Of a DNA stretch of 17,891 nt, positions 7,434 through 14,090 are shown in pieces. The stretch comes from Gammaproteobacteria bacterium (lineage in GTDB: Bacteria; Pseudomonadota; Gammaproteobacteria; SZUA-152). Position 1 is the first letter of the stretch. Each line of letters begins with the position of its first letter. The DNA is taken from assembly GCA_024762755.1 (NCBI GenBank), contig JANTGX010000018.1, positions 1-17,891 on the forward strand, read 5' to 3'. The position numbers and the translations under genes were made by a program. Below the pieces are notes generated by a model that saw nothing but the letters and a program-made list of their open reading frames with translations, searched no databases and was not told the DNA's origin.

Positions 7434-8885
7434 TCAGAGCAGGACCACATCGAACTGCTCCTGGGTGTACAGGCTCTCCACCTGGAAGCGGATCGGTTTG
7501 CCGATGAACTCCTCCAGCTCGGCGACGCTGGTGGACTCCTCGTCGAGCATGATGTCCACCACCTCCGGCGAGGCCAGGACCAGGAATTGCTGGGCATCGA
7601 ACTGGCGCGCCTCGCGCAGCAGTTCACGAAAGATCTCGTAACACACCGTCTCCGCTGTGCGCACCGAGCCGCGCCCGCTGCAGGTGGGGCAGGTCTCGCA
7701 CAAGACGTGTTCCAGGCTCTCGCGGGTGCGCTTGCGCGTCATCTCCACCAGGCCGAGGCCGGAGACCTCGCAGATGTGCGACTTGGCGCGGTCGCGCTCC
7801 AGGCTGCGCTGCAGGGCGCGCATCACCTGCTCGCGGTGCTCGGCCTCGGCCATGTCGATGAAGTCGATGATGATGATGCCGCCGAGGTTGCGCAGGCGCA
7901 GCTGGCGGGCGAGGGCCTGGGTGGCCTCCAGGTTGGTCTTGAAGATGGTCTCTTCCAGGTTGCGGTGGCCGACGAAGGCGCCGGTATTGACGTCGATGGT
8001 GGTCATGGCCTCGGTCTGATCGATGATCAGGTAGCCGCCGGACTTGAGCTGCACCTTGCGCTCCAGGGCCTTCTGGATCTCGTCGTCGATGCCGTAGAGG
8101 TCGAAGATAGGCCGCTCGCCCGGGTAGTACTCGATACGCGGCGCCAGCTCGGGGATGAACTTGCTGGCGAACTTGAGCACCTTCTCGTAGTTGGTGCGCG
8201 AGTCGATGCGCACCTTCTCCACCTCGGCTCCCACCTGGTCGCGCATGGTGCGCATGAGCAGACGCAGATCCTCGTGCACCAGGCTGGCCGGCGGACTGGA
8301 CGCGGCGCGTTCCTGGATCTCCGCCCACATCTTGTGCAGGAACTCCATGTCGGCGCGCAGTTCCGCCTCACCCACCCTCTCGGCCACGGTGCGCACGATA
8401 TAGCCACCCTGGCCGATCTCGTCGGCCAAGCGGGCGATGATCTCGCGCAACTCGCGGCGCTCCTCGTCGCTCTCGATCTTCTGCGAGACACCGATGTGCT
8501 CCTCGCCCGGCATGAAGACCAGGAAACGCGCCGCGATGGAGAGGTGGGTGGTGAGGCGTGCCCCCTTGGTCCCCAGGGGGTCCTTCACCACCTGCACCAG
8601 CAGCTCCTCGCCCTGGTGCACGCGCTCGTGGATATTGTCGTTGCCCTTCTCCAGGTCCGGACGAAAGATGTCCGAGGCGTGCAGGAAAGCCGTGCGCTCC
8701 AGACCGATGTCGACAAAGGCCGCCTGCATCCCCGGCAACACCCGGGACACCTTGCCCTTGTAGATGTTGCCCACCAGGCCGAGACGGCTGACCCGCTCGA
8801 TGAACACCTCTTGCAGGACACCGTTTTCCACCATCGCCACGCGGGTCTCGCGGGGGGTGACGTTGACCAGGATCTCTTCACTCAT
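7434..8885 (-). CDS. rng: Ribonuclease G
   Basis: The 483-residue product (E. coli 489) is a single-strand endoribonuclease of the RNase E/G family. It matures the 5' end of 16S rRNA and degrades some mRNAs. The order is: N-terminal strand ending in IYKGKVSRVLPGMQAAFVDIG, which leads into the S1 RNA-binding domain (about 35-125); the 5'-sensor/RNase H-like region; and a DNase I-like catalytic part with Asp298 (TTIDVNTGAFVGH) and Asp341 (IIIIDFIDM), the expected Mg-binding aspartates. The Zn-link cysteines are in CETCPTCSGRG (Cys396, 399, 402). It lacks the long C-terminal scaffold of RNase E, which supports RNase G. AGGAAG at 8894-8899 (- strand) lies 8 bases before ATG 8885. The gene overlaps the end of maf by 8 bp, suggesting translational coupling. 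Confidence 0.96.
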   Translation of the reverse strand: MSEEILVNVTPRETRVAMVENGVLQEVFIERVSRLGLVGNIYKGKVSRVLPGMQAAFVDIGLERTAFLHASDIFRPDLEKGNDNIHERVHQGEELLVQVVKDPLGTKGARLTTHLSIAARFLVFMPGEEHIGVSQKIESDEERRELREIIARLADEIGQGGYIVRTVAERVGEAELRADMEFLHKMWAEIQERAASSPPASLVHEDLRLLMRTMRDQVGAEVEKVRIDSRTNYEKVLKFASKFIPELAPRIEYYPGERPIFDLYGIDDEIQKALERKVQLKSGGYLIIDQTEAMTTIDVNTGAFVGHRNLEETIFKTNLEATQALARQLRLRNLGGIIIIDFIDMAEAEHREQVMRALQRSLERDRAKSHICEVSGLGLVEMTRKRTRESLEHVLCETCPTCSGRGSVRTAETVCYEIFRELLREARQFDAQQFLVLASPEVVDIMLDEESTSVAELEEFIGKPIRFQVESLYTQEQFDVVLL

Positions 8886-9525
8886 CCGCTGTTCTTCCTT
8901 TCTTGTTCTGGGTCTGCAGGATATGGATGCCGGCCAGGGTCAGCAGTTCAGCGGTCTCGAACAGTGGCAGGCCCATGACCCCGGAATAGCTGCCCGACAG
9001 GTGCTGCACGAAGATCGCCCCGCGGCCCTGGATGGCATAACCGCCGGCCTTGTCCGCCGGCTCGCCGGTGGCCCAGTAGGCGCGGGCCTCTGCCGGCTCG
9101 ATGGCGCGGAAGGTCACCTGGCTCTCGCTCATCCGCAGGGCCTCGCCGGGGCCCGCTGCGGCCTCGTCGTCCGGCGGCAGGCCCACCAGGGCCACCGCCG
9201 AGAGTACCCGATGACGCCGCCCGGCGAGCCGCAGCAACATGGCCTGGGCCTCGGGCCCATCGGCGGGCTTGCCCAGCACCTGGTCGTCCAGTACTACCAG
9301 GGTATCGGCCCCGAGCACCGGCCGGCGCAGCGCCGATGTCAGGCGATGCCAACCCGCGCGCGCCTTTTCCAGGGCCAGGCGCCGCACCAATGCCGCCGGC
9401 GTCTCGCCCGCCAGGGGGTGCTCCGCCACGGTCTGCGCCACGACGGCGAAATCGACCCCCAACTGGGTCAACAACTCACGCCGCCGTGGCGAGTTGGAGG
9501 CGAGATAGACGTCGGGCCGGCTCAT
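8878..9525 (-). CDS. maf: Maf-family nucleoside triphosphate pyrophosphatase (YhdE-like)
   Basis: The 215-residue product is a house-cleaning pyrophosphatase that converts dTTP/UTP and modified pyrimidine nucleotides to monophosphates. It has the N-terminal LASNSPRRRELL motif (8-19), the GADTLVVLD segment with the proposed catalytic Asp74, and the KAGGYAIQGRGA and GSYSGVMGLPLFE motifs. The adjacency to rng matches the YhdE rather than the YceF branch. The dTTP/UTP preference is inferred from that branch. The chain is slightly longer than typical (about 195-200), with an insertion near PPDDEAAAGPGEALR and a short basic tail. It begins 4 bp after the rlmH stop and overlaps rng by 8 bp. No strong Shine-Dalgarno sequence precedes ATG 9525. 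Confidence 0.94.
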   Translation of the reverse strand: MSRPDVYLASNSPRRRELLTQLGVDFAVVAQTVAEHPLAGETPAALVRRLALEKARAGWHRLTSALRRPVLGADTLVVLDDQVLGKPADGPEAQAMLLRLAGRRHRVLSAVALVGLPPDDEAAAGPGEALRMSESQVTFRAIEPAEARAYWATGEPADKAGGYAIQGRGAIFVQHLSGSYSGVMGLPLFETAELLTLAGIHILQTQNKKGRTADE

Positions 9526-9529
9526 GGCA

Positions 9530-9997
9530 TCAGCGATGGTAGGGGTGGTGCTGGAGGATGCTCCAGGCGCGATAGAGCTGCTCGGCGACGAGGATGCGCA
9601 CCAAGGGATGGGGAAGGGTCAGCGGCGACAACGACCAAGACTGCCCGGCCTGCGCCCGGCAGGCCGGCGCCAGCCCCTCCGGGCCGCCCACCAACAGGGC
9701 CAGATCGCCACCGGCATGGCGCCAGCCGTCGAGCTGTTCGGCCACCTGTTCGGTACTCCAGGCACGGCCGTCCACCTCCAGCGCCACCACCCGGGCGCCC
9801 TTGGGGATGGCGGCGAGCATGCGCTCACCCTCGTCGCGGGTGACGCGAGCGATATCGGCGTTCTTACCCCGCTTGCCGGCGGCGATCTCCACCAGATGCA
9901 GGGCGCACTCGGCCGGCAGGCGACGGGCATACTCTTCGTAGCCCTGCACCACCCAGGCCGGCATGCGGGTGCCGACGGCGATGAGATGGATGCGCAT
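9530..9997 (-). CDS. rlmH: 23S rRNA (pseudouridine-1915-N3)-methyltransferase RlmH
   Basis: The 155-residue product is the same length as E. coli RlmH. It is a dimeric SPOUT methyltransferase that methylates pseudouridine 1915 in helix 69 of 23S rRNA on the assembled 70S ribosome, using S-adenosylmethionine. The knot motif LLVGGPEGL, the segment LPHPLVRILVAEQLYRAWSI and the C-terminal HPYHR, which reaches the substrate, are all present. It starts 13 bp after the rsfS stop, with no clear ribosome-binding site, as expected for a coupled operon gene. In enteric bacteria and Pseudomonas, mrdA follows; here maf follows instead. Confidence 0.97.
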   Translation of the reverse strand: MRIHLIAVGTRMPAWVVQGYEEYARRLPAECALHLVEIAAGKRGKNADIARVTRDEGERMLAAIPKGARVVALEVDGRAWSTEQVAEQLDGWRHAGGDLALLVGGPEGLAPACRAQAGQSWSLSPLTLPHPLVRILVAEQLYRAWSILQHHPYHR

Positions 9998-10010
9998 GAC
10001 CGCGCGCGGC

Positions 10011-10364
10011 TCAGGCCTCGGCCTGATCGGATCCGCTCTCGGCCTCGGCGCCCCAGAGTTTCTCCAGTGCGTAGAAATCGCGTATGGAGGGCTGCATCAC
10101 ATGCACCACCACGTCGCCCAGGTCGATGAGGGCCCATTCGCCGGCATCCAGGCCCTCCTCGCCGAGGGGGCGGACACCGGCCGCCTTGGCCTTCATGACG
10201 ACATTCTCCGCAAGGGATTTGACGTGCCGGTTGGAGGTGCCGGTGGCGACCACCATGATATCGGTGATGCTAGTCTTGCCGCGTACGTCGATGACGTGCA
10301 CGTCCTGGGCCTTGAGCTCGTCCAGGGCGTCCACGACCAGTTGGGTCAGTTGTTCCGCGTTCAT
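10011..10364 (-). CDS. rsfS: Ribosomal silencing factor RsfS
   Basis: The 117-residue product (E. coli 105) binds uL14 on the 50S subunit and blocks joining to 30S, slowing translation in starvation. Family features are the VIDVRGKTSITDIMVVATGTSNRHVKSLAE block, the GEEGLDAGEWALIDLGDVVVHV block and the RDFYALEKLWG motif. A short acidic tail of about ten residues follows. The ATG at 10364 directly follows the nadD stop (TAAATG), so ribosomes ending nadD probably restart here. Confidence 0.97.
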   Translation of the reverse strand: MNAEQLTQLVVDALDELKAQDVHVIDVRGKTSITDIMVVATGTSNRHVKSLAENVVMKAKAAGVRPLGEEGLDAGEWALIDLGDVVVHVMQPSIRDFYALEKLWGAEAESGSDQAEA

Positions 10365-11018
10365 TTAGCGTTCTCTATGGATGTTGTACAGGCCTTGCAG
10401 GCGAATCAGATTCCACACCGCCTCCGGCAGCAGGAAGCGGGGGCTGCGTCCCTCCGCCACCAGCTGCCGGATGCGCGTGGCCGAGATGTCGAGTTGGGTC
10501 ACCGCTTGCAGCAGGATGGCGCCCGCCGGCGCCGCCGCCAGCGCGGCGCGGTCTTCGACCCGCCGCTGCGCCCACAGGGATTGCAGCGGCGGCGTCAGAT
10601 GGTCGGCCTCCAGTGACCAGCCCGGACGGTGGGTCACCACCAGGTGGGCCAGTTCGACGATGGCCTGCCAGCGGTGCCAGGTGTGCAGCTGGGCGAAGGC
10701 GTCGGCACCGAGCACCAGGCAGAGGGGTTCGTCGCCCAGCTCCTCGCGCAGCGATCCGAGGGTGTCCACCATGTACGAGACCCCCTCGCGCTGCATCTCA
10801 CGGTTGTCCACCAGCAGTCCCGGGGTGTCGTCACCCACCGCTGCGCGCAGCAGGGTCAGGCGTGCCCGCGCATCGGCGGCCGGCGGCTCGCGATGGGGCG
10901 GCTGATAACAGGGGATCAGGCGCATCTCCCGCAGCTCGAGCGCCTCGTGCACCTCCAGCGCGGGGCGCAGGTGGCCGAAGTGCACCGGGTCGAAGGTGCC
11001 GCCGAAGACCCCGATCAT
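10365..11018 (-). CDS. nadD: Nicotinate-nucleotide adenylyltransferase
   Basis: The 217-residue product (E. coli 213) transfers AMP from ATP to nicotinate mononucleotide, giving deamido-NAD in NAD synthesis. The nucleotidyltransferase motif GGTFDPVHFGH is at residues 6-16, and the second ATP-binding motif ISATRIRQL with the downstream EAVWNLI segment is near the C-terminus. It begins 18 bp after proA, with little Shine-Dalgarno character before ATG 11018. It is followed without gap by rsfS, an arrangement conserved in proteobacteria. Confidence 0.97.
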   Translation of the reverse strand: MIGVFGGTFDPVHFGHLRPALEVHEALELREMRLIPCYQPPHREPPAADARARLTLLRAAVGDDTPGLLVDNREMQREGVSYMVDTLGSLREELGDEPLCLVLGADAFAQLHTWHRWQAIVELAHLVVTHRPGWSLEADHLTPPLQSLWAQRRVEDRAALAAAPAGAILLQAVTQLDISATRIRQLVAEGRSPRFLLPEAVWNLIRLQGLYNIHRER

Positions 11019-11036
11019 GGGCGACGGAGGCGCCGC

Positions 11037-12293
11037 TCAGACACGGATCTGGCCGTCCCCCAGGACGATGTATTTCTGTGAGGTGAGCCCCTCCAGGCCC
11101 ACCGGGCCACGCACGTGGATCTTGTCGGTGGAGATGCCGATCTCGGCGCCCAGGCCGTACTCGAAGCCATCGGCGAAACGGGTGGAGGCATTGACCATCA
11201 CCGAGCTGGAGTCCACCTCGGCGAGGAAGCGCCGCGCCTTGCTGTAGTCCTCGGTGACGATGGACTCGGTGTGCCCGGAGCTGTGCCGGTGCAGATGCTC
11301 CAGCGCCTGGTCCAGGCCGTCCACCACGCGGATGGCGAGGATGGGCGCCAGGTACTCCTCGTCCCAGTCGGCCTCGGTGGCCACCCGGGCCTCGGGCAGG
11401 ATCTCGCGGGTGCGCGGGCAGCCGCGCAGCTCCACCCCCTTCTCGGCATACTTCTGCGCCAGGGGCGGCAGTACGATGCTGGCCACCTCGCTGTCCACCA
11501 GCAGGGTCTCCATGGCGTTGCACACGCCGTAGCGGTGGGTCTTGGCGTTGAAGGCGATGGCCACCGCCTTGTCCAGGTCGGCATCGCCGTCGATGAACAC
11601 GTGGCAGACACCGTGCAGGTGCTTGATCACCGGCACCCGGGCATCGCGCGCGATGCGCTCGATGAGCCCCTTGCCGCCGCGCGGCACGATGACGTCGACG
11701 AATTCCGGCATGGTGATGAGTTCACCCACCGCGGCGCGGTCGGTGGTCTCCACCACCTGCACCGCGTCGATGGGCAGGCCGGCCTCGGCCAGGCCGCTGT
11801 GAATGGCGGCGGCAATGGCCTGGTTGGAGTGGACGGCCTCGGAGCCGCCGCGCAGGATGGCGGCGTTGCCCGACTTCAGGCACAGGCCGGCGGCGTCGGC
11901 GGTGACGTTGGGGCGCGACTCGTAGATGATGCCGATGACCCCCAGCGGCACGCGCATCTTGCCCACCTGGATGCCGGAGGGGCGGTAGTTGAGATCGCTG
12001 ATCTCGCCCACCGGGTCGGGCAGCGCGGCGATCTGGCGCAGGCCCTCGGCCATGCCGGCGATACGTTCGGGATTGAGTTCCAGACGATCCAGCAGGGCCG
12101 CGTCGAGACCGTCCAGACGCCCCTGCGCCAGATCCTTGGCATTGGCCGCGAGGAGTGCCGCCTGGTCGGACTCGATGGCCGCGGCGATGTTCAGCAGGGC
12201 TGCGTTCTTGGCCGCGGTCTTGGCCCGAGCCATGTCGCGCGAGGCCGCGCGGGCGCGCTGCCCCACGCTCTGCATGTACTGTTTCACATCCAT
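11037..12293 (-). CDS. proA: Gamma-glutamyl phosphate reductase
   Basis: The 418-residue product fits the usual ProA length of about 417. It reduces L-glutamyl 5-phosphate to glutamate semialdehyde with NADPH, the second step of proline synthesis. Visible are IYESRPNVTADA (about 123-134), the nucleotide-binding region around LKSGNAAILRGGSEA, and the catalytic Cys258 in HRYGVCNAMETLL. The same frame stays open far upstream, but ATG 12293 is chosen because family similarity starts at MDVKQYMQSVG and AGGTGG lies 6 bases upstream. It is separated from holA by 103 bp and from nadD by 18 bp. ProA next to nadD is also known in Pseudomonas. The proB partner is not in the window. Confidence 0.97.
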   Translation of the reverse strand: MDVKQYMQSVGQRARAASRDMARAKTAAKNAALLNIAAAIESDQAALLAANAKDLAQGRLDGLDAALLDRLELNPERIAGMAEGLRQIAALPDPVGEISDLNYRPSGIQVGKMRVPLGVIGIIYESRPNVTADAAGLCLKSGNAAILRGGSEAVHSNQAIAAAIHSGLAEAGLPIDAVQVVETTDRAAVGELITMPEFVDVIVPRGGKGLIERIARDARVPVIKHLHGVCHVFIDGDADLDKAVAIAFNAKTHRYGVCNAMETLLVDSEVASIVLPPLAQKYAEKGVELRGCPRTREILPEARVATEADWDEEYLAPILAIRVVDGLDQALEHLHRHSSGHTESIVTEDYSKARRFLAEVDSSSVMVNASTRFADGFEYGLGAEIGISTDKIHVRGPVGLEGLTSQKYIVLGDGQIRV

Positions 12294-12396
12294 CTCTGTC
12301 CACCTGTGATCCATGAAGGAGAGCGGGCATGGCCCGCATCGAAAACGACCTGACCCATGGGCGCGAGCTGCAGGATGCGGCAGCCCGCCGTGGGCA
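12294..12396 (-). other. holA-proA intergenic region with a small hairpin
   Basis: This 103-bp gap contains GCGGGC-CAT-GCCCGC (12323-12337), a 6-bp stem with a 3-base loop on the - strand. It is followed by TCTCC rather than a T-run, so it is not a clear terminator. I see no convincing promoter for proA. Confidence 0.35.
12300..12305 (-). promoter_or_regulatory. Ribosome binding site deciding the proA start
   Basis: On the - strand AGGTGG lies 6 bases before ATG 12293. It supports this start over the longer open frame that continues upstream. Confidence 0.6.
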
Positions 12397-13422
12397 TCAA
12401 ACCTGGGCCACCGGCCGAAACAACTGAACGCCGGCGAGCAAAAGAAGCAATTGTAGCAACTCGTCCCAGGCATTACCCGCGGCGGCACCCTTGGCGATAC
12501 GGTCGATACGCGCGGCACGGCGCAACATCTGCTGCCAACGGCGGGCGTTGTGCCGGGCCAACCCCGCCCCCACCGCCCCCTTGCGCTTGCCCCACACCCG
12601 CGACAGGGCACGATCGCGCGGCACGCCGGCCTCCACCTGCGCCGCCATCTGCGCGAGGCTGCGCAACTCGCGCACCACGGCCCACAGCAGCGCCAGGGGT
12701 TCCACGCCCTCGGTCTGCAGGCCGTGCAGCATCCGGGTGACGCGGGCGGCATCGCCGAGCAGGGCGGCGTCCACCAGGCCGAAGGCGTCGAAACGGGCGC
12801 TGTTGGCCACCGCCGCCGCCACCGCCTCGACACTCAGCTCGCCCCCGCCGCAGGTCAGCACCAGCTTTTCCACCTCCTGCGCCGCGGCCAGCAGGTTGCC
12901 CTCCACCCGCTCGGCCAGCAGGGCCGCCGCGCCGGCGGCCGGTGACAACCCCCGCTGGCGCAGACGGCGTTCGATCCAACCCGGCAACTCGCGCGGCTCC
13001 ACCGGCCAGACCTGTACGGTGACGCCCGCCCGATCCACCGCCTTGAACCACTGGGTCTTCTGCGCCGCCTTGTCCAGCTTGCCGCTGACGATGAGCAGCA
13101 CGGTGTCCTCTGGCGGCCGCTCGAGATACGCGAGCAAGGCCTTGGTGCCCGCCGCGCCCGGCTTGCCCGAGGGCAGGCGCAGCTCGATCAGCTTGCGCTC
13201 GGCGAAGAGGGAGAGGGCATTGGCCTCGGCCAGCAGGGACTGCCAGTCGAAGCCGCCCTCCACGTGCATCACCTGCCGCTCGCCGAAACCCTGCGCACGC
13301 GCCGCACCACGCACCGCATCGCCGGCCTCGCCCTGCTGCAGCGGCTCGTCACCGCTGATCAGATAGACCGGTGCCAGACCGGCGCGCAGGCGCTCCTGCA
13401 ACTGCTCCGGACGCAGGTTCAT
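12397..13422 (-). CDS. holA: DNA polymerase III delta subunit
   Basis: The 341-residue product (E. coli HolA 343) is the clamp-opening subunit of the replicative clamp loader. Visible are MNLRPEQLQERLRAGLAPVYLISGDEPL, with the degenerate nucleotide-binding segment typical of delta; the LSLFAERKLIELRLP segment that contacts the beta clamp; and the C-terminal collar region with DAALLGDAARVTRML and LLWAVVRELRSL. The start ATG overlaps the lptE stop as ATGA, indicating translational coupling. The leuS-lptE-holA order is conserved in gammaproteobacteria. Confidence 0.96.
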   Translation of the reverse strand: MNLRPEQLQERLRAGLAPVYLISGDEPLQQGEAGDAVRGAARAQGFGERQVMHVEGGFDWQSLLAEANALSLFAERKLIELRLPSGKPGAAGTKALLAYLERPPEDTVLLIVSGKLDKAAQKTQWFKAVDRAGVTVQVWPVEPRELPGWIERRLRQRGLSPAAGAAALLAERVEGNLLAAAQEVEKLVLTCGGGELSVEAVAAAVANSARFDAFGLVDAALLGDAARVTRMLHGLQTEGVEPLALLWAVVRELRSLAQMAAQVEAGVPRDRALSRVWGKRKGAVGAGLARHNARRWQQMLRRAARIDRIAKGAAAGNAWDELLQLLLLLAGVQLFRPVAQV

Positions 13423-13931
13423 GCGCCCGCCCCGGCCGGCGCCGCGTGCGACAGGCGACGCAGGATGTCGCGCACCACCTCGCGACGCATCTCCGCCTCG
13501 AGTTGGGCCTGCTCGCCACCGGCGCCCAGCACGTCGGTCTCGTCGAAGCGCAACTCGCGCCGGAGACTTACCGCCTGGGGCGGCAGCCAGAGCGTGCCGT
13601 CCGGGCCCAGCAGGCTGAAACGCACCGTGTAGCGCAGGCCGTATTGCAGCGCCCGTCCGTTGTTGTCCACCGCCTCCACCCGGCGCACCAGGGATTCGCC
13701 CAACAGGCGCAACCGGGCATGCGGCTGCGCCGCGTCATCGACCAAACGTACCCCCTGGGCCTGCAGGGCACGCCGCAACAGTGGCGCAATGCGTGTCGAG
13801 GGCTGGGCATCCTGCACCGCCATCACCTGCAATTCCGGCGGCAGGACCACGGCACCGCGCAGGTGGAAACCGCAGGCGCTGAGGCTTGTCAGGAGGCAGA
13901 GGAACAAGGCGGGAACGAGCGGCTGACGCAT
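13419..13931 (-). CDS. lptE: LPS-assembly lipoprotein LptE
   Basis: The 170-residue product, once LptE/RlpB, forms the outer-membrane LPS translocon with LptD. A lipoprotein signal peptide is clear: MRQP, a hydrophobic core PALFLCLL, then lipobox LSAC with acylated Cys20, followed by GFHLRG, the conserved start of mature LptE. A frame extension with a TTG start at 13973 would put 14 extra residues before the signal peptide, so ATG 13931 is preferred, although no strong Shine-Dalgarno sequence precedes it. It lies 159 bp after leuS and overlaps holA by 4 bp. Confidence 0.94.
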   Translation of the reverse strand: MRQPLVPALFLCLLTSLSACGFHLRGAVVLPPELQVMAVQDAQPSTRIAPLLRRALQAQGVRLVDDAAQPHARLRLLGESLVRRVEAVDNNGRALQYGLRYTVRFSLLGPDGTLWLPPQAVSLRRELRFDETDVLGAGGEQAQLEAEMRREVVRDILRRLSHAAPAGAGA

Positions 13932-14090
13932 GGGCAGATTGTACTCGATTAGCGGCCGGGGCGTTGCTGGCAAGACCCGGCGGGGGCACCCCCGGTGCAG
14001 GGCGATGGCCAGCCCTGGGGAACAGCGTATCGGCCGCGTAAGAGGCAGGGAGCGAGGGTCGGGACGGACCCGACCGCGGCCGTTTCGCCC
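13932..14090 (-). other. leuS-lptE intergenic region with three G+C-rich hairpins
   Basis: This 159-bp gap has a 7-bp perfect stem GGTCGGG/CCCGACC with a 5-base loop (14057-14075), a 6-bp stem CAGGGC/GCCCTG with an 8-base loop (13998-14017), and a 5-bp stem CGGGG/CCCCG with a 4-base loop (13981-13994). None is followed by a T-run on the - strand, so they are not clear intrinsic terminators. They may slow or partly end transcription after leuS, or protect a processed 3' end. Confidence 0.45.

Noticed and set aside
5925..8978. A 1017-codon open frame on the + strand, antisense to yhdP and rng
   Set aside because: Both genes below it are certain. The antisense translation is low in complexity, rich in Gln, His, Ala, Leu and Arg, shows no family motif and runs across a gene boundary. 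Long antisense frames like this are expected from third-position G/C bias.
11115..12353. A 412-codon + strand frame opposite proA
   Set aside because: It is antisense to a full-length, motif-complete ProA and shows no domain.
12329..12427. A 32-codon + strand frame starting MARIENDLTHG, with AAGGAGAG upstream
   Set aside because: The ribosome-binding-like sequence is attractive, but the frame lies in the holA-proA gap and overlaps the 3' end of holA in antisense. It has no recognisable homologue or promoter.
12294..12833. N-terminal extension of proA by about 180 codons in the same open frame
   Set aside because: The extension overlaps holA in another frame. ProA similarity begins at MDVKQYM, and AGGTGG is correctly spaced for ATG 12293.
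13938..13943. TACAAT on the - strand as a promoter for lptE
   Set aside because: It is only 6 bases from the lptE ATG and has no -35 box at 16-18 bases. The nearest TTGCCA is 24 bases away.
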